Positions 46,352 to 56,757 of a DNA stretch of 64,000 nucleotides are shown piece by piece. The stretch's first letter is position 1, and each line of letters opens with the position of its first letter. The notes under the pieces are model-generated. The model did not search any database. It saw only the letters and a list, made by a program, of their open reading frames with translations, and had not been told where the DNA came from. Source of the DNA: TH1177 sp042138015 (GTDB lineage: Archaea > Thermoproteota > Nitrososphaeria > Nitrososphaerales > Nitrososphaeraceae). The stretch lies in contig JBHIVA010000003.1 of assembly GCA_042138015.1 (NCBI GenBank), positions 1 through 64,000 of the forward strand. Direction: 5' to 3'. A program made the position numbers and the translations under genes.

Positions 46352-47386
46352 TCAGTTTTTTGAATTATTTATCATAACTTTTAATGTATCCTTTTTTCTA
46401 TATAATCTATCAATAGCCTTGCTTGATTCTTCTAAAGTGAATTTATGCGAAACTAATTTTTTAACATCAATGATTTTTTTATCGACTAATTCTATAGCTT
46501 GCTTTATTTCTTTATTAGATGCAGCATATGTTGTAATAAAACTAATTTCTTTTGTGTATAGTTCACTGAGAGATAAATCTATTTTCTTTCCCATTTGTGG
46601 TTCTCCAAAAATTAAAATAATACCTCCTGGTCTAATTATTTTGACAGCATCTTTTAAGACACTAAAATCAGAAGTTGCAACAATTATTAAATCTACGTAT
46701 TCATTTGTACATAAATTAAATGTGTTTATAATATTACTTTTTCTTGAATCAAGAGGAATACCAATATCGAAAGTTTCACAATAACCAAGTCTGTATTCAT
46801 TTATATCAATGCAAAATATTTTACTCGCTCCATACATTTTTCCTAAAATCGCATTTATCATTCCTATTGGCCCAATACCAAAAATTACTATAGTGTCTCC
46901 TTTTACCAATTTTATCTTATTCCATCCTCTTAAACAACAAGCAAGAGGTTCTATCATAATTCCTTCTTCAGGACTTAAATTATCTGGCAGCTTAAATATT
47001 GAATTAGTATTAATAATCCATTGAGGTATGACTATTTTTTCAGATATTCCACAAGGATATATAGAATCAACAAAATTTTCACATAATGTCTCATTTCCAT
47101 GAAGACAGTAATAACATTTACTACATGAAGCGTGATGGTGAACAAAAACTCTAGTGCCACATTGAATAATATTCTTATCAGAATTAATTTTCATTTTCTC
47201 GATAGTTCCAACTATCTCGTGTCCTAATCTTGAAGTAGGTTTACAGGATTTCCCGAAAATATTTCCTATGTCAGAACCGCAAATGCCGCAGGCGTCAACT
47301 TTAACGAGAATTTCTCCTTTTTTTAGTTTTGGCTCTAGTATTTCTTTTATAAATAAAGTAGATTCTGAAAAACTGAGAAATTTCAA
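46352..47386 (-). CDS. Zinc-dependent medium-chain dehydrogenase
   Basis: A 344-residue MDR-family dehydrogenase resembling threonine or polyol dehydrogenases. Catalytic zinc ligands are in DACGICGSDIG and RLGHEIVGTI; the structural zinc site is SCSKCYYCLHGNETLC (four cysteines). The NAD(P) Rossmann segment is VIFGIGPIGMINAILG. The substrate cannot be told from the sequence. It lies downstream of cbiA on the same strand with a 130-base gap, so co-transcription is possible but not shown. Confidence 0.87.
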   Translation of the reverse strand: MKFLSFSESTLFIKEILEPKLKKGEILVKVDACGICGSDIGNIFGKSCKPTSRLGHEIVGTIEKMKINSDKNIIQCGTRVFVHHHASCSKCYYCLHGNETLCENFVDSIYPCGISEKIVIPQWIINTNSIFKLPDNLSPEEGIMIEPLACCLRGWNKIKLVKGDTIVIFGIGPIGMINAILGKMYGASKIFCIDINEYRLGYCETFDIGIPLDSRKSNIINTFNLCTNEYVDLIIVATSDFSVLKDAVKIIRPGGIILIFGEPQMGKKIDLSLSELYTKEISFITTYAASNKEIKQAIELVDKKIIDVKKLVSHKFTLEESSKAIDRLYRKKDTLKVMINNSKN

Positions 47387-47516
47387 TCTTTTTATTATGA
47401 AATTACTTCGATTTAATAAAAACCATTCTAAAGAACCTACAAATATAAAAGAAGATATTTGTTATTTTAAAATATTAATATTATTATACTTTGTTATTAT
47501 ATTTGATCATGCTCAT

Positions 47517-48983
47517 TCATTTTTTCAAATAAATCCTACACGCTTTAATTATTTCTTGTGGAAATCTAGTATTCGAAAAATGTAAATGCATATAGGAAGC
47601 GAGAATATTGTATGTTAGAAGGCCATCTTTTAAATTATGTATTCCCATCCCCTTTAGTAATTTATATGCAAATACATAATCATCTGGTATATCTAGGATT
47701 TTTGAAAAATGGAATTCGTGTCCCTTGATTCTTCCTTTTTTAGTAAATATTGAATGTCTTGTTATAATAGCATTGGTATAATTTAAGACTAGCTTATTAG
47801 TCATTTCAGTTTTCGCATCTATCAATCCTACCATTTTATAGTTTAGACCTTTTTTTTCATGATAAAAGTTATCCTTATTATATCTACTATTTAGTCTATT
47901 TTTTGATGAATCATAATTTTCCTTTAATCTTATACGATCATTTGATTCCTTGATGGATTTAGTTAAATACATTAATCCACCACATTCAGCATATATAGGT
48001 ATTTGATAATTTTCTCCAGCTTTCTTAATGTCTTTCAACATGGAATAATTTTCGGATAGTTTTTTCGATAATACTTCTGGAAATCCTCCACCTATTATAA
48101 TTCCACCAATGTTCTCTGGAAGATTTTTATCATTAACGGGACTAAAAAAAACAAGTTTTGCTCCTTCTGTCTGTAACTTCTCAAAATTCTCTCTATAATA
48201 AAAATTAAAAGAATTATCTAAAGCGACTGCTATTTTTACACTAGGTTTCTTTATAGTTTTTGATGAAAACAAATATTTTATTTTTTGTGCACTATTAATT
48301 TTTAATGAAGAAACAATATTGTCAATATTTATTGAATCTGCAATTTTTTTTGCATTATTCAGAACCTTCTTCTTTTTATTAATATTAAGTTCAGCTGAAG
48401 GAATTAGACCAATATATCTTTCTTTAAAGTTAAAATCATCATTTGAATAAATCGTACCTATAATAGGTACATTTATTTTATCTGCAAAGGAATCCTTTAT
48501 AAAATTATAATGCTTATTACTTGCTATTTTGTTAATAATAATTCCTGAAATTTTTAGTTTTCTATCAAAAAGAATATATCCATATGCCATAGCAGCTATA
48601 GATCTAGAAGCTTTGCTTGCATCAATAACTAATATTACATGAGACTTTAAGATCTTTGCTATTTGTGCAGTACTAGCGAAATCCGTCTTTCCTCCTGCTC
48701 CATCATACAATCCCATAACACCTTCAATCACAGCTAAATCTACATATTTTGTAGTTCTTTCAAATGTATCTTTTACACCTTGTACTCCCATCAACCATGA
48801 ATCTAGATTATATGCATTGTTGTTAGTTACAATTGAATGATATGACGGATCAATAAAATCAGGACCTATTTTAAAAGACTGGACTTTATATCCCATATTC
48901 TTAAGCTTATATAATATCGCTAGTGTGATAGAAGTTTTACCCACACCGCTAGTCGTTCCTGCAATTGTTATACTTGGTATCAT
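47517..48983 (-). CDS. cbiA: Cobyrinate a,c-diamide synthase
   Basis: A 488-residue CbiA/CobB that amidates the a and c side chains of cobyrinate. The N-terminal P-loop-like ATPase is SITIAGTTSGVGKTSIT; LDSWLMGVQGVKDTF and VIEGVMGLYDGAGG follow. The C-terminal class I glutamine amidotransferase part has GGIIIGGGFPEV and the cysteine nucleophile in IPIYAECGGLMYL. It completes the corrin genes seen here. It lies downstream of uvrC on the same strand (66 bases). Confidence 0.93.
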   Translation of the reverse strand: MIPSITIAGTTSGVGKTSITLAILYKLKNMGYKVQSFKIGPDFIDPSYHSIVTNNNAYNLDSWLMGVQGVKDTFERTTKYVDLAVIEGVMGLYDGAGGKTDFASTAQIAKILKSHVILVIDASKASRSIAAMAYGYILFDRKLKISGIIINKIASNKHYNFIKDSFADKINVPIIGTIYSNDDFNFKERYIGLIPSAELNINKKKKVLNNAKKIADSINIDNIVSSLKINSAQKIKYLFSSKTIKKPSVKIAVALDNSFNFYYRENFEKLQTEGAKLVFFSPVNDKNLPENIGGIIIGGGFPEVLSKKLSENYSMLKDIKKAGENYQIPIYAECGGLMYLTKSIKESNDRIRLKENYDSSKNRLNSRYNKDNFYHEKKGLNYKMVGLIDAKTEMTNKLVLNYTNAIITRHSIFTKKGRIKGHEFHFSKILDIPDDYVFAYKLLKGMGIHNLKDGLLTYNILASYMHLHFSNTRFPQEIIKACRIYLKK

Positions 48984-49049
48984 TTCTATTGTAAATATTA
49001 ATATTTAATTTTAATCCTGTTCACTATTTTTCCTTTTTAACAAAAAAAT

Positions 49050-50822
49050 TTAATCAGAATATGAAATTTTTCTTAAAGTTTTGTTATATGATAGGCCAAA
49101 TCTATGTGCTTCATCTCTTATCATTTGGAGTAATTGAAGTACGGAGTTTTTTCGTGATAATTTTAGTGATTTATATCGGTCAGGTAAAAAAATTTCTTCA
49201 TTTTCTTTTGCTAATGAAATCATAGGGATTTTTAAATTCATCTCTGTTAAAGCATTCACAGCTGTATTTAATTGACCTTTACCGCCATCAATTAAAATCA
49301 AATTCGGATTAGATTCCATAAATTTATCATTAGGAGTTGGTACCATAGATAAATTACTAGTTTTGAATGTGTGATTCAACTTTTTAGTTAATCTTGTCTT
49401 TTTTAATATATATCTTCTTCTAACTATTTCATGAATCATTGCAAAATCATCTTGTTTGAATGCTATCGTTTTTATTCTGAATCTTCTATATCCATGTTTA
49501 AAAGGAATCCCGTTAATGAATCTTACACAAGAACCTACTGCAAAAGAAGTTCCAAAATTAGAAATATCAAAACAATCTATTATATAAGGAATTTCTTTTA
49601 TATTAATTGTTTCCTTTAAACTCAACAAAGTCGGGTTATATTTTCTTTCAATTCGCAACGATAAATTTTTTAAGATTAAATCCATTAAGTCACTTTTATT
49701 CTGATCATTACTAAATTTAGAAACTTTTTTTATCTTCACGGTGCGACTTGACAACTTTTGAAAAATTAACTCTAAATTTCTTTTTGATTCTGGAATTTCA
49801 TTTACGTAAATGATTTCTGGGATTTTAACTGAAGAGTAATATTGGAGTAAAAACGTTGAAAAAGTATTATCTCCTAGCAGCTCAAATTCAAATTTTTTTC
49901 TATCGCATATGACTCCATTTACTCTTTTAAGTATCAAAACATGACCTTTCTGGTCCTCTCTGTCTATTTTGAACCCTACGTATTCTTCATTTTTATTAGA
50001 ATTTAAATCAAATTTTTGTTTTATCTGTAAATTTTCAATTATTCGTACAGTATCTCTAATTTCTTTTGCTCGCTCATAATTTTGTTTATCTGAAGCTTCT
50101 TTCATTTCTTTATTCATTCTTACCATAAAGGCCTGTAAATCATTACTACTGTTAAGAATTTCTTTTAGTGACTGGATATTCTTACCATATTCTTCAAGTG
50201 TTATATTATTAATACACGGTGCATCACAATTTTTTATAAAAAATTCTAGACAAGCTTTGTTGGGCAATCGATTACATATCCTTACTTTAAAAATTTTTCT
50301 TAGAGTTCCTATGGAAATGAACCTTGAACTTCCATAGACAAATGGACCCACAATATCTCCAGGAGGACCATTAAATTCACCCTTTCTATTTCTTCTTGTA
50401 ACCAATAGCCTAGGAAAATCTTCCTTGGTAATTTTTAAATAAGTATATCTTTCTTGATCCTTTAAATCAATATTAAAAACAGGTCTATATTTTTTAATCA
50501 AATTGGATTCAAGTAATAATGCTTCCACTTCATTATCTGTAATGATAAACTCTATTTCTGATACTTTATGTAAAAGTGTTAGCGTCTTCCATCTATCTTT
50601 ATAGTTTTTATCTTCATTCACCTTATCAATATTTATATTTGATTTCCGAGCAGGTTCGTTATTTAGATAATTAAAATATGAAAATATTCTTTTTTTTAGA
50701 TTCTTTGCTTTTCCTATATAGATAATTCTATCATCAATATCTTTCATTAAATAAGTCCCAGGAGCTGACGGAAAGGTATTACATGCATTCTTTAATTGTC
50801 TATAGCATAAAGAATTGTTCAA
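49050..50822 (-). CDS. uvrC: UvrC excinuclease subunit, lacking the C-terminal helix-hairpin-helix
   Basis: A 590-residue UvrC, the dual-incision nuclease of bacterial-type nucleotide excision repair. The GIY-YIG domain (PGTYLMKDIDDRIIYIGKAK) makes the 3' cut, followed by a Cys-rich region (CNRLPNKACLEFFIKNCDAPC) and the UVR motif (DKQNYERAKEIRDTVRIIEN). The RNase-H-like 5' nuclease has CFDISNFGTSFAVGSCVRF, LILIDGGKGQLNTA and IRDEAHRFGLSY. It then ends at NKTLRKISYSD, so the (HhH)2 domain that most bacterial UvrC carry is absent, and no matching frame follows. In the DISH motif His is Asn. The start is TTG. Confidence 0.92.
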   Translation of the reverse strand: MNNSLCYRQLKNACNTFPSAPGTYLMKDIDDRIIYIGKAKNLKKRIFSYFNYLNNEPARKSNINIDKVNEDKNYKDRWKTLTLLHKVSEIEFIITDNEVEALLLESNLIKKYRPVFNIDLKDQERYTYLKITKEDFPRLLVTRRNRKGEFNGPPGDIVGPFVYGSSRFISIGTLRKIFKVRICNRLPNKACLEFFIKNCDAPCINNITLEEYGKNIQSLKEILNSSNDLQAFMVRMNKEMKEASDKQNYERAKEIRDTVRIIENLQIKQKFDLNSNKNEEYVGFKIDREDQKGHVLILKRVNGVICDRKKFEFELLGDNTFSTFLLQYYSSVKIPEIIYVNEIPESKRNLELIFQKLSSRTVKIKKVSKFSNDQNKSDLMDLILKNLSLRIERKYNPTLLSLKETINIKEIPYIIDCFDISNFGTSFAVGSCVRFINGIPFKHGYRRFRIKTIAFKQDDFAMIHEIVRRRYILKKTRLTKKLNHTFKTSNLSMVPTPNDKFMESNPNLILIDGGKGQLNTAVNALTEMNLKIPMISLAKENEEIFLPDRYKSLKLSRKNSVLQLLQMIRDEAHRFGLSYNKTLRKISYSD

Positions 50823-50826
50823 GGTC

Positions 50827-53769
50827 CTAATGTAAAACTATCTCCCTATTCAGGTTCGAAATTTTATCAAGCTTTGTTTTTAAAAATTTTGCTGTATAGC
50901 TTATATCTTCATATTTTATAAGATCACGGGGAATGCCACATGCAACAAGTTTTCCCCCTTCATTTCCACCTTCAGGTCCCAAATCATTTATCCAGTCGGC
51001 GCTTGCTATTACGTCCAAATTATGTTCAATCACTATTACAGTATTTCCTAATTCTGTTAATTTTTTCAAAACTGATAATAATTTTTTAACATCAGAAAAG
51101 TGAAGACCTGTTGTTGGCTCATCTAAAATATATAAGGTATTTCCAGTATCTTTACGCGAAAGTTCTGAAGACAGCTTTATTCTTTGCGCCTCTCCTCCTG
51201 AGAATGTTGTTGCAGGCTGACCTAATTTTATATATCCTAGACCCACATCATACAAAGTTTTTAATTTCTTGTAAATTATAGGTATATTTTTAAAAAATTC
51301 CATCGCCTCTTCTACAGTAAAATTTAGAATTTCGAATATGTTTTTACCTCTATATCTTACTAAAAGTGTTTCTGAATTATACCTTTTTCCAACACATTCA
51401 TCACATTTGACATATACATCAGGTAAAAATTGCATTTCTATTTTTTTTACTCCACATCCCTCACACGCTTCACATCTGCCACCTCTTACATTAAAAGAAA
51501 ATCTTCCCGGATGATATCCCATTTCCCTAGATGTAATTGTTTTTGCAAATAATTGTCGTATATGAGTAAACAAATCAACATAAGTTGCTGCATTGGATCG
51601 AGGAGTTCTCCCGATTGGCGACTGATCAATGCCAATTATTTTATCTATATGTTCAATTCCAGTTATCTCATTGTGTTTCCCAGGTTCTTCTATACTTCCA
51701 TAATACTTTTTTATTGCTTTATACAATATGTCGTTTATTAGACTAGATTTTCCTGAACCTGAAACTCCAGTTACTACTGATAGAAATCCAACCGGAAATT
51801 TTACATTGATATTTTTTAAATTATTCGCTTTTGCTCCATAGACAAATAACCATTTATTCATTTGCTCTTTTATTATAGAAATTGTTGCTACATTTTCTTC
51901 TCCCCTTAAATACCGTCCAGTTATAGATGTCTTGTTATCTACGATATCTAAAATTGTTCCTTCTGCCACTACATTTCCCCCATGGATTCCTGCGCCTGGG
52001 CCTATATCGATAATCCAATCAGAATTTAGAATAACTTCTTCATCATGTTCAACAATTATCAGAGTATTGTCTATATCTCGTAATTTCTTTAATGTATTTA
52101 TTAATCTATAATTATCACGTTGATGCAAGCCTATTGTAGGTTCATCCAAAACGTATAAAACACCAGTAAGATTGGATCCAATTTGTGTTGCAAGTCTGAT
52201 TCTTTGTGATTCACCACCTGATAAGGAGCTAGTAGTTCTATTCAATGTCAAATAGTTCAGTCCTACATTTATTAAGAATTCTAATCTTGAAAGTGTTTCC
52301 TTCAATACATTTTTAGCAATTTCTTTTTCAATTAAACTTAACTGTAACTCTGAAAAAAACCTAAAACAATCCTCTATCGATAAGTCACATATTTCCATGA
52401 TTGACATGTTATTTATCTTCACTGACAGGATTTCCTCTCTTAGTCTATTGCCATTGCATTTTTCACAAATCTTCTCCTTCATGAATTTTCTTAGGAAATC
52501 TCTTTTTGAATCTGATTCAGTTGTATTAAATAATCTTTCGAGGTTGGGGATTACTCCTTCAAAACTTGATTGATACTCCCATTTGCTGTGAGAATACCTT
52601 GATTCATATTTGAAATGTATATTATCATCTGTTCCATAAAGAATTACCTTTAATTGCTGATCTTTCATCATATTAATTGGAGTATTTAAACTAAATCCAA
52701 ATTTCTTTCCAACATCTTTTAACATGGAAGATCTAAAAGAAGCAAACTTTCCATTCCAAGGTTTGATCGCACCTTCTAGAATATTCTTATTTTTGTCAGG
52801 AATTATTAACTCTGGATCAAATTCTATTTTTACTCCAAGACCATTACAATTCTGGCATGCACCAAATGGTGAATTGAAAGAAAAAGATCTAGGCTCTAAA
52901 TTTCCGATACTTATATTACAGTAAGGACAAGAATTATGCTGAGAAAATAAATGGTCTTTATTGTCCACAGAGCATATTATTATTCCATTTCCCAAAGATA
53001 CTGCGGTTTGAACTGCTTCATATAATCTACTACGCTCTTCTGTGCTGGGTTTTATTCTATCAACCACAATCTCGAGATTATGTTTTTTATGTTTTTCTAA
53101 TTCAAGTTTAGAAGTCGAAGAGATAGATTTCTTAATATCTTTACTTTCATCAGAATAAGCGAATTTATTGTTCGAGCTTTTCTTATCATAATTTATTTCA
53201 TTTTCCATGTCAATAATGTTGCCATCTACTCTCAGTCTAGAGAATCCTTTTTTTCTTAATTCCTCAAAAAGTTTTTCAAAAGTACCTTTTTTTCCAACTA
53301 CAACAGGGGCTAGAATTATGATAAATTCATTAGAAGACCATGATCTTAAAATTGATTCAGTAATAGAATCAATTGTTTGACTTGTTATTTTTCGATGACA
53401 TTGGGGACAATGAGGTTTTCCTATTTTTGCAAATAATAAACGGAGATAATCATAAATTTCTGTGACGGTTCCAACTGTAGAACGTGGGTTTTTATTAGTA
53501 GTTTTTTGTTGAATTGATATCGCGGGTGATAAACCTTCTATTGAATCAATATCTGGTTTATCCATTAATTCAAGAAATTGTCTTGCATAGGCAGATAAAG
53601 ACTCGACATATCTTCTTTGACCCTCTGCATATATTGTATCAAAGGCAAGGGTAGACTTTCCTGAACCCGAAAGCCCTGTCAATACTACTATTTTTTTCTT
53701 TGGTATTTCTATATTGATATTTTTAAGATTATGCTGTCTTGCACCTTTTAAAACAAGTTTCTCTATCAT
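50827..53769 (-). CDS. uvrA: UvrA excinuclease ATPase subunit
   Basis: A 980-residue ABC-type damage sensor. Two ATP-binding cassettes are visible: Walker A VVLTGLSGSGKSTLAFDTIY and SVVTGVSGSGKSSLINDILY, with signature motifs SSLSGGESQRIRLA and TTFSGGEAQRIKLS. Zinc sites include SCPYCNISIGNLEPRSF, CEKCNGNRL, and the long C-terminal finger CEACEGCGVKKIEMQF with YVKCDECVGKRYNSE. With UvrB it finds lesions. It starts two bases after the uvrB stop and ends four bases before uvrC. Confidence 0.96.
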   Translation of the reverse strand: MIEKLVLKGARQHNLKNINIEIPKKKIVVLTGLSGSGKSTLAFDTIYAEGQRRYVESLSAYARQFLELMDKPDIDSIEGLSPAISIQQKTTNKNPRSTVGTVTEIYDYLRLLFAKIGKPHCPQCHRKITSQTIDSITESILRSWSSNEFIIILAPVVVGKKGTFEKLFEELRKKGFSRLRVDGNIIDMENEINYDKKSSNNKFAYSDESKDIKKSISSTSKLELEKHKKHNLEIVVDRIKPSTEERSRLYEAVQTAVSLGNGIIICSVDNKDHLFSQHNSCPYCNISIGNLEPRSFSFNSPFGACQNCNGLGVKIEFDPELIIPDKNKNILEGAIKPWNGKFASFRSSMLKDVGKKFGFSLNTPINMMKDQQLKVILYGTDDNIHFKYESRYSHSKWEYQSSFEGVIPNLERLFNTTESDSKRDFLRKFMKEKICEKCNGNRLREEILSVKINNMSIMEICDLSIEDCFRFFSELQLSLIEKEIAKNVLKETLSRLEFLINVGLNYLTLNRTTSSLSGGESQRIRLATQIGSNLTGVLYVLDEPTIGLHQRDNYRLINTLKKLRDIDNTLIIVEHDEEVILNSDWIIDIGPGAGIHGGNVVAEGTILDIVDNKTSITGRYLRGEENVATISIIKEQMNKWLFVYGAKANNLKNINVKFPVGFLSVVTGVSGSGKSSLINDILYKAIKKYYGSIEEPGKHNEITGIEHIDKIIGIDQSPIGRTPRSNAATYVDLFTHIRQLFAKTITSREMGYHPGRFSFNVRGGRCEACEGCGVKKIEMQFLPDVYVKCDECVGKRYNSETLLVRYRGKNIFEILNFTVEEAMEFFKNIPIIYKKLKTLYDVGLGYIKLGQPATTFSGGEAQRIKLSSELSRKDTGNTLYILDEPTTGLHFSDVKKLLSVLKKLTELGNTVIVIEHNLDVIASADWINDLGPEGGNEGGKLVACGIPRDLIKYEDISYTAKFLKTKLDKISNLNREIVLH

Positions 53770-53771
53770 AT

Positions 53772-55742
53772 TTATAGAATCTCTGTTATTCCCAAATGTT
53801 GATTTATAATTTTTAATTTGTCTCTATATTCTATGGCCTTTTCAAAATCCAATTGATCTGCCCACTTTTTCATAGTACTCTCTGTTTCAATCGATAATTT
53901 GAGGAGATCTTTTTTACTCATTGATTTTAGAATTATTTCATGTCTTTTTTTATGTTCTATATCCGATAGGGGTTTTATTATCGATTTTGGTGTAATTCCA
54001 AAGTTAATATTATATTCGATCTGTTTTTTTCTCCTTCTCTCTGTTTCTTGTACTGCAAACCTCATTGATTTTGTGATTTTTTCGCAATACATTATAACTT
54101 TTCCTTCTATATTCCTTGCAGCTCTTCCAAATGTTTGAATTAGACTAACCTCATTACGTAAAAACCCCTCTTTATCAGCATCAACAATTGCTACAAGAGA
54201 CACTTCTGGGATATCTAAACCTTCTCGTAAGAGATTAATACCTACCATAACATCAAACTCGCCTAATCTCAATTGGCGAATTAACTCAGTTCTTTCTAAT
54301 CCTTCAATTTCAGAATGCATATATCTAACTTTTATATCTTTTTTTGCAAGATATTCTGCTAAGTCTTCTGCCATTCTTTTCGTTAATGTAGTAACTAGAA
54401 TCCTTTGATCTTTTTTTACTGCTGATTTTACTTCTGAAATCAAATCATTAATTTGATTTTTAGACTGTCGTATTTCTATTTTAGGCTCGATTAAACCAGT
54501 GGGTCTCACCAGTTGTTCTACGACATGAATGCTAGTACTAAGTTCGTAGTTTCCTGGAGTTGCCGAAACATAAATAACTTTATTAAGATATTTTTCAAAT
54601 TCATCAAATTTTAATGGTCTATTATCGAAAGCACTAGGCAATCTGAAACCATATTCTACAAGGCTTTTTTTTCTAGTGTGATCGCCATTGAACATACCTC
54701 TGAGTTGAGGTAGTGTAACATGGGATTCATCTATAACAATTAAGAAATCTTTTTCAAAGAAATCTAATAAACAATATGGTGGCTCGCCTTCATTTCTTCC
54801 ATCGAAATGACGAGAATAATTTTCAATTCCAGAACAATATCCTAACTCTTCTAACATCTCTAGATCATAATTGGTTCTAGATATCAATCTCTCTCTTTCC
54901 AAATCACCATCTAAATGTGTTATCCACTCCTTGAGTTCTGTTCTTATAGACATTATTGCATTATTTCTTTTCTTTTCATTAATAACATAATGCTTAGCAG
55001 GAAAAATTTTAATGTTATTAGCGTCTTTAATTTTTCTCATTGTTACCGGTTCATATATACTTATATTATTAATAGTATTTTCGTTTAATTCAATTCTTAT
55101 TATATTATTCAAATAGCTAGGAAAAATATCAACAAATTCACCTCTTACTCTGAAATTTCCTTGAATTAAGTTAACATCATTTCGTTCATATCTAGATTCT
55201 ATTAATCTGTGTATGATTTCACTCCTTTTAGTTTTATAACCTTTATAGAGTGAAATTGATCTATTATCCCATTCCATTGGAGAGCCTAGCGAATAAATAC
55301 ATGATACGGTAGATACAATAATAGTTGGTTCTCCTGACATTAACATTGCAGTTGCTTCTAATCTCATCTTTTCTATTGTTTCATTTACATTCGTATCTTT
55401 TTCTATGTATGTATCAGACTGTGGAATGTAGGATTCCGGCTGGTAATAATCATAAAAGCTAACAAAATATCCAACATTATTTGAGGGAAAAAATTCTTTA
55501 AATTCTGAATATAACTGTGTTGCCAGTGTCTTATTTGGTGAGATTATGAGTGTATTTTTGTTATATGAGCCTATTACGTTAGCCACTGTGAAAGTTTTTC
55601 CACTGCCTGTTACTCCCAAAAGCGTTTGTATTGTTTTTTCTTTTTCTGAAAGTCCGTTAGCTAATTGTTCTATCGCTTTAGCTTGATCGCCGTTAGGAGA
55701 AAATGTTGAAATTAACTTGAATTGTGAATCAATTACTTCCAA
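53772..55742 (-). CDS. uvrB: UvrB excinuclease helicase subunit
   Basis: A 656-residue UvrB. Walker A is LLGVTGSGKTFTVANVIG; the damage-probing beta-hairpin is FYDYYQPESYIPQSDTYIE; the DEAH-like box is IDESHVTLPQLRGMFNGD; helicase motifs include IYVSATPGNYE and GINLLREGLDIPEVSLV with IQTFGRAARN. A UVR motif for binding UvrC closes the protein (KWADQLDFEKAIEYRDKLK). It is the first gene of uvrB-uvrA-uvrC. The start is TTG at 55740-55742. Confidence 0.96.
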   Translation of the reverse strand: MEVIDSQFKLISTFSPNGDQAKAIEQLANGLSEKEKTIQTLLGVTGSGKTFTVANVIGSYNKNTLIISPNKTLATQLYSEFKEFFPSNNVGYFVSFYDYYQPESYIPQSDTYIEKDTNVNETIEKMRLEATAMLMSGEPTIIVSTVSCIYSLGSPMEWDNRSISLYKGYKTKRSEIIHRLIESRYERNDVNLIQGNFRVRGEFVDIFPSYLNNIIRIELNENTINNISIYEPVTMRKIKDANNIKIFPAKHYVINEKKRNNAIMSIRTELKEWITHLDGDLERERLISRTNYDLEMLEELGYCSGIENYSRHFDGRNEGEPPYCLLDFFEKDFLIVIDESHVTLPQLRGMFNGDHTRKKSLVEYGFRLPSAFDNRPLKFDEFEKYLNKVIYVSATPGNYELSTSIHVVEQLVRPTGLIEPKIEIRQSKNQINDLISEVKSAVKKDQRILVTTLTKRMAEDLAEYLAKKDIKVRYMHSEIEGLERTELIRQLRLGEFDVMVGINLLREGLDIPEVSLVAIVDADKEGFLRNEVSLIQTFGRAARNIEGKVIMYCEKITKSMRFAVQETERRRKKQIEYNINFGITPKSIIKPLSDIEHKKRHEIILKSMSKKDLLKLSIETESTMKKWADQLDFEKAIEYRDKLKIINQHLGITEIL

Positions 55743-55777
55743 TTTTTGATGATATATTATCAGCTTATGAATTTAAA

Positions 55778-56326
55778 TTAATCTTTCCACTTGATGGAAC
55801 AGCCTATAGAAGGATCAAAATCCTTCTCTAATTTTTTCCCCTTCAGTAATTTTCTTACGTTTTCTTGCATGATATGTATACTTGGTTTAGATTCAGGGTT
55901 AACTGCATCATTTATTTTTCCATGAAATATCAAAGTTTTATTGGAATCTAGTAGAAATGGATCTGGTGTACATACTGCACCATATGCTTTGGCAACTTCC
56001 TGCGTTTCGTCGATAAGATATGGAAAATTCAAATTATATCTCTTTGCAAAATTTTTCATGTTTTCAAAACCTTCATCTTGATAAGAGGGATCATTACTAT
56101 TAATAGCAATTATTTGGAGTTCATTAGGAGGAAATGTGGACTGAAGATCAATGATATCGCCAATTCTCGCTTTCACAAAAGGACAATGATTACAAATAAA
56201 GATAACTAGTATGGATTTACTATTAAAATCATTTAACGAATAATTTTTTCCATCTATTCCTTGTAAATTAAAATGAGGTGCTTTATTCCCAGAGATTAAT
56301 TTTTGTTCTGATAAAGTTCTAGCCAT
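55778..56326 (-). CDS. Thioredoxin-like redoxin family protein
   Basis: A 182-residue thioredoxin-fold protein of the AhpC/TSA-like redoxin family. It contains ISGNKAPHFNLQGIDGKNYS, then VIFICNHCPFVKARIGDI with a CxxC (Cys-Asn-His-Cys) active-site motif, and GAVCTPDPFLLDSN before a cis-proline-like segment. The CNHCP motif with KARIGDI marks the group often annotated as 'thioredoxin family protein' near redox enzymes. It is 35 bases upstream of uvrB on the same strand and may belong to the same transcript. Confidence 0.85.
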   Translation of the reverse strand: MARTLSEQKLISGNKAPHFNLQGIDGKNYSLNDFNSKSILVIFICNHCPFVKARIGDIIDLQSTFPPNELQIIAINSNDPSYQDEGFENMKNFAKRYNLNFPYLIDETQEVAKAYGAVCTPDPFLLDSNKTLIFHGKINDAVNPESKPSIHIMQENVRKLLKGKKLEKDFDPSIGCSIKWKD

Positions 56327-56395
56327 ATTTTATGGAAAATACACGAGGTACATAAATTTTAGGTTTTAATATTACAATTTCAGAGCGAAAAAATT

Positions 56396-56617
56396 TTAGT
56401 ATTTAGGTATATATTTTATAAAGATAAATACCGATTCACCATTGGTATCACTATAACAATAATTGAATCGATATCCACCTTTTTTTATCAAAACAGCGAT
56501 TGAATTGGATAAAATTGATTTATTTCTTACTATCAAAACTGATCCATAAGGCTTAGTCATAATTTCTGCGTTATAACCATTTGATAAGATTTTTCCCAAT
56601 AAGTATATAGATCTCAT
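56396..56617 (-). CDS. Small hypothetical protein
   Basis: A 73-residue protein I do not recognise. Its sequence is ordinary and ungapped in character (GSVLIVRNKSILSNSIAVLI; GGYRFNYCYSDTNGESVFIF) with alternating hydrophobic strands. No signal peptide or cysteine pair is present. It could be a small alpha-beta domain. It lies 70 bases upstream of the redoxin gene. Confidence 0.5.
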   Translation of the reverse strand: MRSIYLLGKILSNGYNAEIMTKPYGSVLIVRNKSILSNSIAVLIKKGGYRFNYCYSDTNGESVFIFIKYIPKY

Positions 56618-56757
56618 TAATTTCTCAAACTAAATAAAAAATGGACAATGATAATATATTCTGTCTATTTGTATGAACAAAGGAGTATAAACAATTTTAA
56701 TCAAAAATTATTAAGAAAATATAGGTAAATTAAACTTATACAAAAGTCAAAATTTTC

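Noticed and set aside
47268..47585. 105-codon plus-strand frame across the dehydrogenase/cbiA junction
   Set aside because: It overlaps the start of the dehydrogenase and the end of cbiA on the opposite strand, both of which have clear motifs; a shadow frame.
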